Below are positions 1-11,315 of a DNA stretch of 64,000 nt, piece after piece. Made by a program: the position numbers and the translations under genes. This DNA is from Marinicauda pacifica (GTDB taxonomy: Bacteria; Pseudomonadota; Alphaproteobacteria; Caulobacterales; Maricaulaceae): the NCBI RefSeq assembly GCF_004793635.1, contig NZ_SRXV01000001.1, forward strand, positions 806,501-870,500, read 5' to 3'. The notes under the pieces were generated by a model. It ran no database searches. It was not told the origin of the DNA and saw only the letters and a list, made by a program, of their open reading frames with translations. Within the stretch, counting starts at the first letter, position 1, and every line of letters starts with the position of its first letter.

Positions 1-1
1 A

Positions 2-343
<342 letters not shown>

Positions 344-388
344 ACAGGACGGGCGCGGTTGCGCGCCCGGTCAGGGAAGAGCAAGGCC

Positions 389-997
389 ATGTCCGAGGCA
401 CTTCAGGAACTGGGCGAACATATCGGCGAGGCGCTGGAAAGCGACGTTCGCGGGTGGGAGATCGAACACGGCGAGCTGACCGTGACGATCCACCGCGACC
501 GTGTGCACAAGGTTGTCCGCTTCCTGCGCGAGGACCAGACCTGCCGGTTCACCACGCTGATCGATATCTGCGGAGTCGACTGGCCGGGGCGGACCGACCG
601 GTTCGACGTGGTCTACCACCTCTTGTCCATGCACAAGAATCACCGCGTCCGCGTGAAGCTGACGACCGATGAGGACACACCGGTGGAGTCCATCGTGGAC
701 CTGTTCCCGGCGGCCAACTGGTTCGAGCGCGAAGCCTTCGACATGTACGGCATCCTGTTCGACGACCATCCGGATCTGCGCCGGATTCTCACCGATTACG
801 GCTTCCACGGCTATCCGCTCAGGAAGGACTTCCCGCTGACCGGCTTTGTCCAGGTCCGCTATGACGAGGAGCAGAAGCGCGTCGTCCACGAGCCGGTCGA
901 GCTGGTGCAGGACTATCGCGATTTCGATTTCCTCAGCCCCTGGGAAGGCGCGAAATACGTGCTGCCCGGCGACGAGAAGGCGGAGGGGAAGGCTTAA
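389..997 (+). CDS. nuoC: NADH-quinone oxidoreductase subunit C
   Basis: The 30 kDa peripheral-arm subunit of complex I, 202 residues. The family signature is present at about residues 111-152 ([20 protein letters not shown] followed by a PLRKDFPL segment). It is a stand-alone NuoC, not the NuoCD fusion of enterobacteria, as usual in alphaproteobacteria. An in-frame TTG lies 30 bp upstream. I chose the ATG at 389 because a purine-rich AGGGAAGA lies about 8 bases before it and MSEALQELG fits the family. nuoD follows after a 3-base gap, so translation is probably coupled. Confidence 0.97.
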   Translation: MSEALQELGEHIGEALESDVRGWEIEHGELTVTIHRDRVHKVVRFLREDQTCRFTTLIDICGVDWPGRTDRFDVVYHLLSMHKNHRVRVKLTTDEDTPVESIVDLFPAANWFEREAFDMYGILFDDHPDLRRILTDYGFHGYPLRKDFPLTGFVQVRYDEEQKRVVHEPVELVQDYRDFDFLSPWEGAKYVLPGDEKAEGKA

Positions 998-1000
998 GAG

Positions 1001-2191
1001 ATGGCTGAAACAGACATCCGCAATTTCACGATCAATTTCGGACCGGTTCACCCGGCCGCGCACGGCGTGCTGCGCCTGATCCTGGAGCTGGACGGGGAGG
1101 TGATCGAGCGGGTCGATCCCCATATCGGCCTGCTCCACCGCGGCACCGAGAAGCTGCTCGAACACAAGACCTATCTGCAGGGCATCGGCTATTTCGACCG
1201 GCTCGATTATGTCGCGCCGATGAACCAGGAGCATGCCTTCTGCCTGGCCATCGAGCGCCTGGCGGAGATTCCTGTGTCGAAACGCGCCTCCTATGTGCGC
1301 GTGCTGTATTGCGAGATCGGGCGGATCCTCAATCACCTGCTGAACATCACCACGCAGGCGATGGATGTCGGCGCGCTCACCCCGCCGCTGTGGGGGTTTG
1401 AAGAGCGCGAGAAGCTGATGATCTTCTACGAGCGTGCGTCCGGCGCGCGCCTGCATGCGCACTATTTCCGTCCGGGCGGGGTTCACCAGGACCTGCCCCA
1501 GCCGCTCATCGACGATATTGCGGAGTGGGCGCAAACCTTCCCCAAATTCGTCGACGAGCTGGACACGCTGCTCACCGACAACCGCATCTTCAAGCAGCGC
1601 AATGTCGATATCGGCGTGGTCAGCAAGGACGAGGCGCTCGACTGGGGCTTTTCCGGCGTGATGGTGCGCGGATCGGGCATGGCCTGGGATCTGCGCCGCG
1701 CGCAGCCCTACGAGGTCTATGACGAGCTGGAATTCAAGGTCCCGCTCGGCAAGAATGGCGACAATTACGACCGCTATCTGTGCCGCATGGAAGAGATGCG
1801 GGAATCCTGCAAGATCATGCTGCAATGCTGCGAGTGGCTGTCGAAGGACGAGAACCAGGGTGAGGTGCTGCCCACCGACACCAAGTTCGCGCCGCCGCGC
1901 CGCGCGGAGATGAAGCGCTCGATGGAAGCGCTCATCCACCACTTCAAGCTCTATACCGAAGGCATACACGTGCCCGAGGGCGAGACCTATGCCGCCGTGG
2001 AAGCGCCCAAGGGCGAGTTCGGCGTCTACCTGGTCGCCGACGGCACGAACAAGCCCTATCGCCTGAAGATCCGCGCGCCGGGCTTTGCCCACCTCGCGGC
2101 CATGGATCATCTCAACAAGGGTCACATGCTGGCGGACGTCTCTGCCATCCTGGGCTCGTTGGACATCGTGTTCGGGGAAGTCGACCGATGA
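1001..2191 (+). CDS. nuoD: NADH-quinone oxidoreductase subunit D
   Basis: The 49 kDa subunit of complex I (396 residues), which with NuoB forms the quinone-binding site. The N-terminus has the family segment [13 protein letters not shown], followed by LLHRGTEKL near residue 45 and the [17 protein letters not shown] region. The C-terminus ends in the characteristic [13 protein letters not shown]. Length is normal. Its stop overlaps the nuoE start by four bases (ATGA), indicating translational coupling within the nuo operon. Confidence 0.98.
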   Translation: MAETDIRNFTINFGPVHPAAHGVLRLILELDGEVIERVDPHIGLLHRGTEKLLEHKTYLQGIGYFDRLDYVAPMNQEHAFCLAIERLAEIPVSKRASYVRVLYCEIGRILNHLLNITTQAMDVGALTPPLWGFEEREKLMIFYERASGARLHAHYFRPGGVHQDLPQPLIDDIAEWAQTFPKFVDELDTLLTDNRIFKQRNVDIGVVSKDEALDWGFSGVMVRGSGMAWDLRRAQPYEVYDELEFKVPLGKNGDNYDRYLCRMEEMRESCKIMLQCCEWLSKDENQGEVLPTDTKFAPPRRAEMKRSMEALIHHFKLYTEGIHVPEGETYAAVEAPKGEFGVYLVADGTNKPYRLKIRAPGFAHLAAMDHLNKGHMLADVSAILGSLDIVFGEVDR

Positions 2192-3153
2192 GCGTACGCC
2201 GTCTCGCCGAAGTGCAGCCTGAAAGTTTTGCCTTTTCAAAGGCAAGCGAGGAAAAGGTTGCGTTCTGGCTGAACAAGTATCCCGATGACCGCAAGGCGTC
2301 GGCCGTGATCCCGCTGCTGTGGCTGGCCCAGAAGCAGGACGGATGGGTGTGCGAGCCGGCGATCCGCGAGATCGCGACGCGCCTCGATATGCCGTTCATC
2401 CGGGTCTACGAGGTCGCGACCTTCTACACGATGTTCAACCTGGAGCCGGTCGGCGAGCACCTGATCCAGGTGTGCGGCACGACGCCGTGCTGGCTGCGCG
2501 GGGCGGACGATCTGAAAGCCGTGTGCGAGACGCGCATCGGCAAGAAGGGCCGCGGCAATGTCTCCGCCGACGGCAAGTTCAGCTGGGAAGAAGTCGAGTG
2601 CCTGGGCGCGTGCTCGAACGCGCCGATGGTCCAGATCGCGAATGCGGACGGCGATTACTATTACGAGGACCTGACGGCCGAAGCGCTGGAAAAGATCCTC
2701 GACGACCTGGCTGCCGGCAAACAGGTCGAGACCGGCCCGGTGACCGGGCGCAAGGCGTCCGAACCGACCAAGGCCAAGCAGAAGGTCCTGGTCGAGGAGA
2801 GCCTGTTCGATGGCTCGCGCGCGGAAAAGATCACGCTGCCGAACGCCGTGTCCTCGGGCGAGGGCGAAACCCCGGAGCCCAAGGCCAAGCGCGTGACCAG
2901 CGAGCGCGAGAAGACGCAGGCCCAGAGCGGCAAGGCGACCGCCAAGCCTGCGCCCAGGGACAAGAAAGAGGCCGACAAGCCCGCCGGGTCTCCCAAGGCG
3001 CCGAAAAAGTCCGATCCGGCCGGCAAGGAGAAGGACGAGGCGGTCAAGAAGACCTCGTCCAAGAAACCCGCGCCGAGCCGTCAGCGCCCGGTCAATCCCG
3101 CCCCGAAAAAGCCTGCGCCGAAGAGATCCGCGCCCAAGAAGAAGGACGAGTAG
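2188..3153 (+). CDS. nuoE: NADH-quinone oxidoreductase subunit E with long basic C-terminal tail
   Basis: The 24 kDa thioredoxin-fold subunit of complex I carrying the N1a [2Fe-2S] cluster. The four ligands are visible as C96, C101, C138 and C142 (CGTTPC and CLGAC). The conserved domain ends near residue 180. The remaining ~140 residues are a low-complexity Lys/Ala/Pro-rich, strongly basic tail ending in PKKKDE, making the protein 321 residues where many NuoE proteins have 160-220. The tail resembles a disordered histone-H1-like extension; extended NuoE tails are known in some alphaproteobacteria, but no role can be read from the sequence. nuoF follows after 3 bases. Confidence 0.96.
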   Translation: MSVRRLAEVQPESFAFSKASEEKVAFWLNKYPDDRKASAVIPLLWLAQKQDGWVCEPAIREIATRLDMPFIRVYEVATFYTMFNLEPVGEHLIQVCGTTPCWLRGADDLKAVCETRIGKKGRGNVSADGKFSWEEVECLGACSNAPMVQIANADGDYYYEDLTAEALEKILDDLAAGKQVETGPVTGRKASEPTKAKQKVLVEESLFDGSRAEKITLPNAVSSGEGETPEPKAKRVTSEREKTQAQSGKATAKPAPRDKKEADKPAGSPKAPKKSDPAGKEKDEAVKKTSSKKPAPSRQRPVNPAPKKPAPKRSAPKKKDE

Positions 3154-3156
3154 GTC

Positions 3157-4470
3157 ATGACCCAGCTTCTTCAGGACAAGGACCGCATCTTCACCAACCT
3201 GTTTGGCCACCATGACTGGCGGCTGGAGGGCGCGAAGCAGCGCGGCTGCTGGAACGCGACGAAGGACATGCTGGACCAGGGCCGCGACTGGATCATCGAC
3301 GAGGTCAAGGGCTCAGGCCTGCGCGGCCGTGGCGGCGCCGGTTTCCCGACCGGGCTGAAATGGTCCTTCATGCCCAAGGAGGTGGGCGCGCGTCCCCATT
3401 ACCTGGTGGTCAATGCCGACGAGTCCGAGCCGGGCACGTGCAAGGACCGCGAGATCATGCGGCACGACCCCCATCACCTGATCGAGGGTTGCCTGATCGC
3501 GTCCTACTCGATGCGCGCGCATGCCTGCTACATCTATCTGCGCGGCGAATACGTGCTGGAGCGCGAGCGCCTGGAAGCGGCGATTCTGGAGGCCTACGAG
3601 GCCAAGCTGATCGGCGACGACAACGTCCATGGATGGGACTTCCACGTCTATATCCACCACGGCGCGGGCGCCTATATCTGCGGCGAAGAAACTGCGCTTC
3701 TGGAAAGCCTGGAAGGCAAGAAGGGCCAGCCGCGCCTGAAACCGCCATTCCCGGCAAATGCCGGGCTTTATGGCTGCCCGACCACGGTCAACAACGTGGA
3801 ATCCATTGCGGTTGTCCCGACCATCCTGCGCCGCGGCAAGGAATGGTTTGCCGGCTTCGGCCGCGAGGGCAATACGGGCACGAAAATCTTCTCGATCTCC
3901 GGCCATGTGAACGCGCCGTGCAATATCGAGGAGGCGATGAGCATCCCGCTGCGCACGCTCATCGACAGCTATGCGGGCGGTGTGCGCGGCGGCTGGGACA
4001 ATCTCAAGGCCGTCATTCCGGGCGGGTCCTCGGTGCCGCTGCTGCCGAAAGAAATCTGCGACGACGTGCTGATGGATTTCGATGCGCTCAAGGAGCACAA
4101 GTCGGGCCTGGGCACCGCGGCGGTCATCGTCATGGACAAGTCGACCGACGTGGTCAAAGCGATCGCGCGCATCAGCTATTTCTACAAACACGAGAGCTGC
4201 GGCCAGTGCACGCCCTGCCGTGAGGGCACGGGCTGGATGTGGCGCGTGCTGGAACGCATGGCGCGCGGGGAGGCGGACATTTCCGAGATCGACGATCTCC
4301 TGGACGTCGCCGGCCAGGTGGAAGGCCATACGATCTGCGCGCTCGGCGATGCCGCGGCGTGGCCGGTCCAGGGCCTGATCCGGCATTTCCGCCACGAGAT
4401 CGAAGAGCGTATCGAGAATTACCGCAAGGGCCGTCCGGTCTTTGTGCAAGCACCGGTGGCGGCGGAGTAG
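3157..4470 (+). CDS. nuoF: NADH-quinone oxidoreductase subunit F
   Basis: The 51 kDa NADH-oxidising subunit of complex I (437 residues), binding NADH, FMN and the N3 [4Fe-4S] cluster. Visible motifs are [13 protein letters not shown] (glycine-rich nucleotide loop), [19 protein letters not shown] (FMN region), [16 protein letters not shown] (three cluster cysteines) and [16 protein letters not shown] (fourth cysteine). Length and motif order are canonical. The gene lies in the nuo operon directly after nuoE and 8 bases before nuoG. Confidence 0.98.
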   Translation: MTQLLQDKDRIFTNLFGHHDWRLEGAKQRGCWNATKDMLDQGRDWIIDEVKGSGLRGRGGAGFPTGLKWSFMPKEVGARPHYLVVNADESEPGTCKDREIMRHDPHHLIEGCLIASYSMRAHACYIYLRGEYVLERERLEAAILEAYEAKLIGDDNVHGWDFHVYIHHGAGAYICGEETALLESLEGKKGQPRLKPPFPANAGLYGCPTTVNNVESIAVVPTILRRGKEWFAGFGREGNTGTKIFSISGHVNAPCNIEEAMSIPLRTLIDSYAGGVRGGWDNLKAVIPGGSSVPLLPKEICDDVLMDFDALKEHKSGLGTAAVIVMDKSTDVVKAIARISYFYKHESCGQCTPCREGTGWMWRVLERMARGEADISEIDDLLDVAGQVEGHTICALGDAAAWPVQGLIRHFRHEIEERIENYRKGRPVFVQAPVAAE

Positions 4471-4478
4471 GCGAGAAT

Positions 4479-6590
4479 ATGTCTGAGAACATGCGCACCA
4501 TCGTGATCGACGGGGACGAAATCGAAGTCCCGAACGATTACAATCTTCTGCAGGCGGCCGAGGCGGCGGGGCGGGAAATTCCGCGCTTCTGCTACCACGA
4601 GCGCCTGTCGGTCGCCGGCAATTGCCGCATGTGCCTTGTCGAGCTGGTCGGGGCGCCGAAGCCGGTGGCCTCGTGCGCCTTCCTGGTCAAGGACATGCGC
4701 GGCGGGCCGAATGGCGAGCCGCCGGCCATGCGCACGCTCAGCCCGCTGGTGAAGAAGGCGCGCGAGGGGGTGATGGAGTTCCTGCTCATCAACCACCCGC
4801 TCGACTGCCCGATCTGCGACCAGGGCGGGGAGTGCGACCTGCAGGACCAGTCCATGGCCTATGGCCGGTCCGGTTCGCGCTATGCGGAGAACAAGCGCGC
4901 GGTCGAAGACAAGTATATGGGCCCGCTGATCAAGACGATCATGACCCGATGCATCCAGTGCACACGCTGCGTGCGCTTTGCGACCGAGGTCGCGGGCGTA
5001 TCCGAGCTCGGCGCCATCGGGCGCGGCGAGGACATGGAAATCACCACCTATCTGGAAAAATCGATGACGTCGGAGCTGTCCGGCAATGTCATCGATCTGT
5101 GCCCGGTCGGCGCGCTGACCTCCAAGCCGTACGCCTTCAATGCGCGCCCGTGGGAGCTGAACAAGACCGAGAGCATCGACGTGATGGACGCGATCGGGTC
5201 CAATATCCGCGTCGACAGCCGCAGCGGCGCCGTGCTGCGCATCCTGCCGCGCATCCATGAGGACGTGAACGAGGAGTGGATCTCCGACAAGTCGCGCTTC
5301 GTTTGGGACGGGTTGGGCCGCCAGCGCCTGGACCGGCCCTATGTGCGCGAGAACGGCAAGCTGAAGCCGGTCGACTGGGGCACGGCGCTGGGCGTGGCTG
5401 CGGAACGCCTCGGCGGCAATCCGGAAACGGTCGGCGTGATTGCGGGCGACCTGAACGAGGTCGAGGGCCTGAAAGCGGCCAAGGATCTGTTCGACAGCCT
5501 GGGCGTGAAGAATATCGATTGCCGCCAGGACGGATCGCCGGTCGGAACCGGACCTCGCGAAAGCTATCTGTTCAATTCCACGATTGCCGGGGTGAACCAG
5601 GCCGATGCGATCTTGCTGGTCGGGGTCAATCCGCGCGTGGAAGCGGCCGTGCTGAACGCGCGCATCCGTCAGCGCTGGCTGAACTCCGACATGACGGTGG
5701 GCGTGATCGGCGAAGCGGCCGACCTGACCTATGACTACGAGCATCTGGGCGACAAGCCGGCCGATATCGAAGCCCTCGGGCGCAAGCGCACCGGCTTCAT
5801 CCAGACCTTGAAAGACGCCAAGCGCCCGATGATCATCGTCGGCGCCGGAGCGCTGGCGCGTGAAGACGGCGCGCAGGTCCTGCGCGCGGCCGGCGCGCTG
5901 GCCGACAAGATCGGCGCGGTGAGCGCGGACTGGAACGGGTACAACGTGCTGCATACGGCCGCGAGCCGCGTCGGCGCGCTCGATCTCGGTTTCCTGCCGG
6001 GCGAGGGCGGCAAGTCCACGCGCGACATCCTGGCCGGAGCCGAGAGCGGCGATATCCAGACCGTCGTTCTGCTCGGCGCGGACGAGGTGGATACCGCCCG
6101 GCTGGAGAAGGCGTTTGTCATCTATGTGGGAAGCCACGGGGACAAGGGCGCGCACGGGGCCGACCTCATCCTGCCGTCAGCGGCCTATACCGAGAAGCCG
6201 GGCCTTTACGTGAACACCGAAGGGCGCGCCCAGCTGGGCGACCGGGCGGTGTTCCCGAAGGGCGAGGCGAAAGAGGACTGGGCCATCTTCCGCGCCCTGT
6301 CGGCCCGCCTGAACAAGACCTTGCCCTATAACGATCTGAACGCGCTGCGCGCCAAGCTGATCGAGGACAATCCGGTCTTCGGCGAGATCGATCACGCCCC
6401 CGGTTCGGCGAGCGCCGGCGAGTTCAAGGTCGCCGAGATCGGCGCCGAGGGACGTGTATCCGATGCGCCGTTCACGGCACCGATCGCCGACTTCTATCTG
6501 ACCAATCCCATCGCGCGGGCGTCGAAGACCATGGCGGAATGCTCCGCCCGGGTGCATCAGGCGCGCAGCGATCTGCAGGCGGCGGAGTAG
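4479..6590 (+). CDS. nuoG: NADH-quinone oxidoreductase subunit G
   Basis: The 75 kDa iron-sulfur subunit of complex I, 703 residues. The N-terminal [2Fe-2S] ferredoxin domain shows C38, C49, C52 and C66. It is followed by [18 protein letters not shown] (N5 region), [10 protein letters not shown] and DLCPVGAL (N4 cluster), and a degenerate molybdopterin-oxidoreductase domain. The frame stays open about 240 bases further upstream into nuoF. The ATG at 4479 is chosen because GGCGAGA precedes it and [12 protein letters not shown] is the family N-terminus; ATG at 4491 is a possible alternative. Confidence 0.97.
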   Translation: MSENMRTIVIDGDEIEVPNDYNLLQAAEAAGREIPRFCYHERLSVAGNCRMCLVELVGAPKPVASCAFLVKDMRGGPNGEPPAMRTLSPLVKKAREGVMEFLLINHPLDCPICDQGGECDLQDQSMAYGRSGSRYAENKRAVEDKYMGPLIKTIMTRCIQCTRCVRFATEVAGVSELGAIGRGEDMEITTYLEKSMTSELSGNVIDLCPVGALTSKPYAFNARPWELNKTESIDVMDAIGSNIRVDSRSGAVLRILPRIHEDVNEEWISDKSRFVWDGLGRQRLDRPYVRENGKLKPVDWGTALGVAAERLGGNPETVGVIAGDLNEVEGLKAAKDLFDSLGVKNIDCRQDGSPVGTGPRESYLFNSTIAGVNQADAILLVGVNPRVEAAVLNARIRQRWLNSDMTVGVIGEAADLTYDYEHLGDKPADIEALGRKRTGFIQTLKDAKRPMIIVGAGALAREDGAQVLRAAGALADKIGAVSADWNGYNVLHTAASRVGALDLGFLPGEGGKSTRDILAGAESGDIQTVVLLGADEVDTARLEKAFVIYVGSHGDKGAHGADLILPSAAYTEKPGLYVNTEGRAQLGDRAVFPKGEAKEDWAIFRALSARLNKTLPYNDLNALRAKLIEDNPVFGEIDHAPGSASAGEFKVAEIGAEGRVSDAPFTAPIADFYLTNPIARASKTMAECSARVHQARSDLQAAE

Positions 6591-6595
6591 GGCCG

Positions 6596-7651
6596 ATGAA
6601 CGATTTCGTCACAGAGTTCGGTCCGGTTGGCGGCGCGCTCATGTCCGTGGCCCAGATTCTGGGCTTCATGGTCGTGCTGCTGGTCTCGCTGGCCTTCCTG
6701 CTGCTGCTCGACCGCAAGGTCTGGGCGGCGGTGCAGCTGCGCAAGGGACCCAATGTCGTCGGCCCGTTCGGCATGCTTCAGTCCTTTGCCGACTTCGGCA
6801 AGTTCGTGCTGAAGGAAATCATCGTACCGGCCGGGGCGGACCGCCCGCTCTTCCTGCTGGCGCCGCTGATGACCTTCGTGCTGGCCTTCATTTCCTGGGC
6901 CGTGATCCCGGTCGCTCCAGGCTGGGTCATTGCCGACCTGAATGTCGGAATCCTCTACGTCTTCGCGATTTCCTCGCTCGGCGTGTACGGCATCATCATC
7001 GGTGGCTGGGCGTCGAACTCGAAATACCCCTTCCTCGGCTCGCTGCGTTCGGCGGCCCAGATGGTCTCCTACGAGGTCTCCATCGGCTTCGTGATCGTCG
7101 CCATCCTCGTCATGGCCGGCACGCTGAACCTGTCCGAGATCGTCGAGGCGCAGGGCGGCGGATTCTGGAACTGGCACGTCCTGTCTCTGGACATGCTGCC
7201 GTGGCCGGCGGTGCTGATCACCATTCCGATGTTCGTGATCTTCTTCGTCTCCGCGCTGGCCGAGACCAACCGGCCGCCCTTCGACCTGCCGGAAGCTGAA
7301 TCCGAACTCGTGGCCGGGTATCAGGTGGAGTACTCCTCCACGCCGTACCTGCTGTTCATGATCGGGGAATATCTCAACATCGTCCTGATGTGCGCCCTGA
7401 TGACGGTGCTCTTCCTGGGTGGCTGGCACGCGCCGATCGATGTGCCCCCGCTGACCTGGGTTCCGCCGGTCATCTGGTTTGCGCTGAAGGTCTTCTTGAT
7501 GTTCTTCATGATCGCGATGGTGAAGGCGCTCGTGCCCCGCTACCGCTACGACCAGCTGATGCGGCTGGGCTGGAAGGTCTTCCTGCCCACCTCGCTGGCC
7601 GCGGTGGCGCTGATGGCCGGCTTCGTCGTCTACTCCAACGCTGGCGCTTGA
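6596..7651 (+). CDS. nuoH: NADH-quinone oxidoreductase subunit H
   Basis: Membrane subunit H of complex I (351 residues), which forms the quinone channel where the two arms meet. The sequence is a series of about eight hydrophobic helices with the conserved loops [14 protein letters not shown] and [20 protein letters not shown]. The latter is among the most conserved stretches of the subunit. The upstream open frame overlaps nuoG. The ATG at 6596 lies 5 bases after the nuoG stop and gives the expected start (MNDFVTEFG). Confidence 0.97.
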   Translation: MNDFVTEFGPVGGALMSVAQILGFMVVLLVSLAFLLLLDRKVWAAVQLRKGPNVVGPFGMLQSFADFGKFVLKEIIVPAGADRPLFLLAPLMTFVLAFISWAVIPVAPGWVIADLNVGILYVFAISSLGVYGIIIGGWASNSKYPFLGSLRSAAQMVSYEVSIGFVIVAILVMAGTLNLSEIVEAQGGGFWNWHVLSLDMLPWPAVLITIPMFVIFFVSALAETNRPPFDLPEAESELVAGYQVEYSSTPYLLFMIGEYLNIVLMCALMTVLFLGGWHAPIDVPPLTWVPPVIWFALKVFLMFFMIAMVKALVPRYRYDQLMRLGWKVFLPTSLAAVALMAGFVVYSNAGA

Positions 7652-7668
7652 TAGGAGCGGTTTCACCC

Positions 7669-8157
7669 ATGAACCGGATTACCCAGACCTTGCGCGGTGC
7701 GGCCCTGATGGACTTCTGGGGCGCCTTCTTTCTCGGAATGAACTATTTCTTCCGCAAGAAGCCGACCGTGAACTATCCCTTTGAAAAGGGCTATCTCTCC
7801 CCGCGCTTCCGCGGCCAGCACGCGCTGCGCCGCTACGCCAACGGGGAAGAGCGTTGCATCGCCTGCAAGCTGTGCGAGGCGGTGTGCCCGGCCCAGGCCA
7901 TCACCATCGAGGCCGAACCGCGCGCCGACGGCTCCCGGCGTACGACCCGCTACGACATCGACATGGTCAAGTGCATCTATTGCGGCTACTGCCAGGAAGC
8001 CTGCCCGGTGGATGCCATTGTCGAAGGTCCCAACTTCGAATATGCCACCGAGACCCGCGAGGAGCTCTTCTACGACAAGGAGAAGCTTCTGGAGAACGGC
8101 GACCGGTGGGAGCGCGAGATCGCGCGGAACCTCGAACTCGACGCACGTTACCGCTAG
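7669..8157 (+). CDS. nuoI: NADH-quinone oxidoreductase subunit I
   Basis: The 23 kDa ferredoxin-like subunit of complex I (162 residues), holding clusters N6a and N6b. Two complete [4Fe-4S] motifs are visible: [16 protein letters not shown] and [16 protein letters not shown]. An in-frame extension reaches back into nuoH. The ATG at 7669, preceded by GGAGCGG, gives the family-sized protein beginning [10 protein letters not shown]. It is followed by an 84-base spacer, the longest inside this nuo operon, before nuoJ. Confidence 0.97.
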   Translation: MNRITQTLRGAALMDFWGAFFLGMNYFFRKKPTVNYPFEKGYLSPRFRGQHALRRYANGEERCIACKLCEAVCPAQAITIEAEPRADGSRRTTRYDIDMVKCIYCGYCQEACPVDAIVEGPNFEYATETREELFYDKEKLLENGDRWEREIARNLELDARYR

Positions 8158-8241
8158 CGCTATTACGGCGCCCGACTCATCCCTGACGGAGCACACGCGC
8201 TCCGCCATTCAGACCCAACGCTTTGCCCACTGGGGGGCTTC

Positions 8242-8850
8242 ATGCTTCAGGCAGCGGCCTTTTACGTCCTTTCCGCGGTAGCGATCCTGTCCGCCTTCAT
8301 GGTGGTGTCCGCGCGCAACCCGGTCCGGTCGGTTCTTTTCCTGATCCTGGCCTTCTTCTCCGCAGCCGGGCTGTTCGTTCTGCTGGGCGCCGAGTTTCTC
8401 GCGATGATCCTGGTGATCGTCTATGTCGGCGCGGTCGCGGTGCTCTTCCTGTTCGTCGTCATGATGCTGGACATTGACTTTGCCGCGCTGCGCCAGGGCT
8501 TTTTGAGCTATCTGCCGCTGGGCGGACTGGTCGCGCTGATCATGGCGATCGAGCTGGCGATGATCGGCAGCCTGTGGGTGAGTGCGGAGACCGCGCAGTT
8601 CGCGCTGCGCTCGCCGACGCCGGAAGGGGTCAGCAATATCGAGGCGCTCGGCGCCATTCTGTATGACGATTACGTGCTGTTCTTCCAGCTGGCAGGCCTC
8701 GTGCTGCTGGTCGCGATGGTGGGCGCGATCGTGCTCACGCTGCGCCACCGCCAGGGCACCAAGCGCCAGGATGTGGGCCGCCAGGTGCGCCGCACGCGCG
8801 AAGAGTCGGTGGAAGTCGTCGACATCAAATCGGGCGAGGGGATCGGCTAA
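8242..8850 (+). CDS. nuoJ: NADH-quinone oxidoreductase subunit J
   Basis: Membrane subunit J of complex I, 202 residues with about five transmembrane helices. The family segment [13 protein letters not shown] is near residue 30, and the [19 protein letters not shown] stretch corresponds to the third helix with its pi-bulge. The C-terminus is a charged cytoplasmic tail rich in Arg and Glu. The stop codon overlaps the nuoK start by one base (TAATG), which fits translational coupling. Confidence 0.95.
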   Translation: MLQAAAFYVLSAVAILSAFMVVSARNPVRSVLFLILAFFSAAGLFVLLGAEFLAMILVIVYVGAVAVLFLFVVMMLDIDFAALRQGFLSYLPLGGLVALIMAIELAMIGSLWVSAETAQFALRSPTPEGVSNIEALGAILYDDYVLFFQLAGLVLLVAMVGAIVLTLRHRQGTKRQDVGRQVRRTREESVEVVDIKSGEGIG

Positions 8851-9161
8851 TGCTTGAGATCGATCTGGGACACTATCTGGCCGTTGCGGCGATCCTGTTC
8901 ACGCTCGGCGTGTTCGGCATCTTCGTGAACCGCAAGAACGTCATCATCCTCTTGATGTCGATCGAGCTGCTGCTGCTGGCGGTGAACATCAACTTCGTCG
9001 CCTTCTCCGCTCATCTCGGCGATCTGTCCGGCCAGGTCTTCGCCATGTTCATCCTGACCGTGGCCGCCGCCGAGGCAGCCGTCGGTCTCGCCATTCTGGT
9101 GGTCTTCTTCCGCAATCGCGGAGATATCAGCGTCGACCACGTCAACATGATGAAGGGCTAG
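8850..9161 (+). CDS. nuoK: NADH-quinone oxidoreductase subunit K
   Basis: Small antiporter-like membrane subunit of complex I (103 residues, normal size) with three transmembrane helices. The conserved membrane glutamates sit in [11 protein letters not shown] and [15 protein letters not shown], residues known in the family to matter for proton transfer. It overlaps nuoJ by one base and is followed 8 bases later by nuoL. Confidence 0.97.
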   Translation: MLEIDLGHYLAVAAILFTLGVFGIFVNRKNVIILLMSIELLLLAVNINFVAFSAHLGDLSGQVFAMFILTVAAAEAAVGLAILVVFFRNRGDISVDHVNMMKG

Positions 9162-9169
9162 GGGCAGCT

Positions 9170-11308
9170 ATGGCCTATCTGATTGTCTTCGGTCCGCTTC
9201 TGGCCGCCATCGTTGCAGGGCTCCTGCAAAAGCAGATCGGCGACCGCGCGGCACAGATCATCACGACGGGTCTGTTGATCCTGTCGGCGATCCTGTCGAT
9301 CGTGACCTTCTTCGACGTGGCTGTCGGCGGCAATGTTCGCACGCTGGAGATTGCCCGCTGGATGGCGGTGGGCGATTTCGAAGTCAGCTGGGCGATCAAG
9401 CTGGATACGCTGTCGGCGGTGATGCTGGTGGTGGTGACGAGCGTCTCCTCGCTCGTCCACGTCTATTCGTGGGGCTACATGTCCCACGATCCGCACCGCG
9501 CGCGCTTCTTCGCCTACCTGTCGCTGTTCACCTTCGCGATGCTGGCCCTGGTGACGGCGGACAACTTCATCCAGATGTTCTTCGGCTGGGAAGGCGTCGG
9601 GCTCGCCTCCTACCTGCTGATCGGATTCTGGTACAAGAAGGAGAGCGCGAACGCGGCGGCGATCAAGGCCTTCGTGACCAACCGGGTCGGCGATTTCGGC
9701 CTGGCGCTGGGCATCATGGCCATCTTCTTCGTGTTCGGCTCGGTCCAGTTCGACGAAGTGTTTGCCCAAGCCGCCGGCGAGACCGGACGCCAGCTGCGCT
9801 TCCTGGGCCTGCAATTCGGCGCGCTCGAGCTGATCGCCTTCCTGCTGTTCATCGGCGCGATGGGCAAGTCGGCCCAGTTCTTCCTCCATGTCTGGCTGCC
9901 CGACGCGATGGAAGGCCCGACGCCGGTCTCCGCGCTGATCCACGCCGCGACCATGGTGACGGCGGGCGTCTTCCTGGTGTGCCGCGCGCACCCGATCTTC
10001 GAGCTGGCGCCGGCGACCTCGGCCTTCGTCACCGTCATCGGCGCGACCACGGCGCTGTTTGCAGCCACGGTCGGCCTGGCGCAGAACGACATCAAGCGCG
10101 TGATCGCGTATTCGACGTGTTCGCAGCTCGGTTACATGTTCTTCGCCGCGGGCCTGGGGCTCTATTCGGCGGCAATGTTCCACCTGTTCACGCACGCCTT
10201 CTTCAAGGCCTTGCTCTTCCTGTGCGCCGGCTCGGTCATTCACGGGCTGCACGAGGAGCAGGACATGCGCAAGATGGGCGGGACCTATCAGGTGCTGCCC
10301 TGGACCTGGATTCTGATGATCATCGGCACGCTGGCGCTGACCGGCGTGGGCCTGCCCATCCTGGGCATCGGCTTTGCCGGCTTCTATTCGAAAGACATGA
10401 TCATCGAGGAAGCCTTCATGATGGGCGCCGCCGGCGTGCCGTTCGGAACGATGGCGTTCTGGGTCGGCATCATCGCGGCGGGCCTGACGAGCTTCTATTC
10501 CTGGCGCCTGATCTTCATGACATTCCACGGCAAGTATCGCGGCGATCCTGAAGTGCTCAAGCACGCGCACGATTCCCCGCCGGTCATGCTGGTGCCGCTG
10601 GTGCTGCTCGCCATCGGCGCGCTGTTTGCCGGGGCCGCCTTCAAGTCCGACTTCGTGGGCAAGGGCGCGCTGACCTTCTGGGGCGACAGCCTGCCAGCCG
10701 GTCCGTACGCCGAATACAATTACGGCGCGGGCGATGCCGGCGATCCGCTGGTCTCCAATGCGGCAGGTGAAGCAGAGCATGTCGACGACGCCGCGGTCGA
10801 AGCGGTGGCGGGTGATTCCGGCGAAGCGGCGACGACCGGGTCTGCGACAGCGGGCGAGGCCGCGGCGGAGCACGGCGAGGCGCAAGAGCATGGCGATGGG
10901 CATGGCGGACACCATCCGCCGACCTGGGTACTGTTCATGCCTCTGATCGTGACAATCCTCGGTTTCCTGGGCGCGGTCTGGTTCTACCTGATGCGGCCCG
11001 AGCTGCCTGGCCGCATCGCGGCGCGTGGCGGACCGATCCACGCCTTCCTGTCGAACAAGTGGTATTTCGACGAGATCTATCATTTCGTCTTCGTGCGCGG
11101 CGCGCGCGGCCTGGGCGATCTGTTCTGGAAGATCGGCGATGTGCGGATCATCGACGGGCTCGGCCCGAACGGGGTGGCCGGAACGGTCATGGCCGGAGCC
11201 AGGCGCATTGCGCGCATGCAGACCGGTTATCTCTACCACTATGCCTTCATCATGCTGATCGGGGTCCTCGGACTGACCCTGTGGCTTGTTCTGCGCGCCG
11301 GGGTGTAA
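9170..11308 (+). CDS. nuoL: NADH-quinone oxidoreductase subunit L
   Basis: Large antiporter-like proton-pumping subunit of complex I (712 residues; family usually 610-690). Conserved regions include [18 protein letters not shown], the [20 protein letters not shown] loop and the C-terminal lateral helix region. An insertion at about residues 515-582 is rich in Ala, Glu, Gly and, at its end, His ([11 protein letters not shown]), and lies between transmembrane segments in the C-terminal part. This loop is not part of the conserved core and probably faces solvent. nuoM follows after 7 bases. Confidence 0.97.
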   Translation: MAYLIVFGPLLAAIVAGLLQKQIGDRAAQIITTGLLILSAILSIVTFFDVAVGGNVRTLEIARWMAVGDFEVSWAIKLDTLSAVMLVVVTSVSSLVHVYSWGYMSHDPHRARFFAYLSLFTFAMLALVTADNFIQMFFGWEGVGLASYLLIGFWYKKESANAAAIKAFVTNRVGDFGLALGIMAIFFVFGSVQFDEVFAQAAGETGRQLRFLGLQFGALELIAFLLFIGAMGKSAQFFLHVWLPDAMEGPTPVSALIHAATMVTAGVFLVCRAHPIFELAPATSAFVTVIGATTALFAATVGLAQNDIKRVIAYSTCSQLGYMFFAAGLGLYSAAMFHLFTHAFFKALLFLCAGSVIHGLHEEQDMRKMGGTYQVLPWTWILMIIGTLALTGVGLPILGIGFAGFYSKDMIIEEAFMMGAAGVPFGTMAFWVGIIAAGLTSFYSWRLIFMTFHGKYRGDPEVLKHAHDSPPVMLVPLVLLAIGALFAGAAFKSDFVGKGALTFWGDSLPAGPYAEYNYGAGDAGDPLVSNAAGEAEHVDDAAVEAVAGDSGEAATTGSATAGEAAAEHGEAQEHGDGHGGHHPPTWVLFMPLIVTILGFLGAVWFYLMRPELPGRIAARGGPIHAFLSNKWYFDEIYHFVFVRGARGLGDLFWKIGDVRIIDGLGPNGVAGTVMAGARRIARMQTGYLYHYAFIMLIGVLGLTLWLVLRAGV

Positions 11309-11315
11309 GACAAAA

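Noticed and set aside
371..2245. Minus-strand open frame of 624 codons opposite nuoC and nuoD
   Set aside because: Shadow frame of conserved complex I genes with no recognisable protein features.
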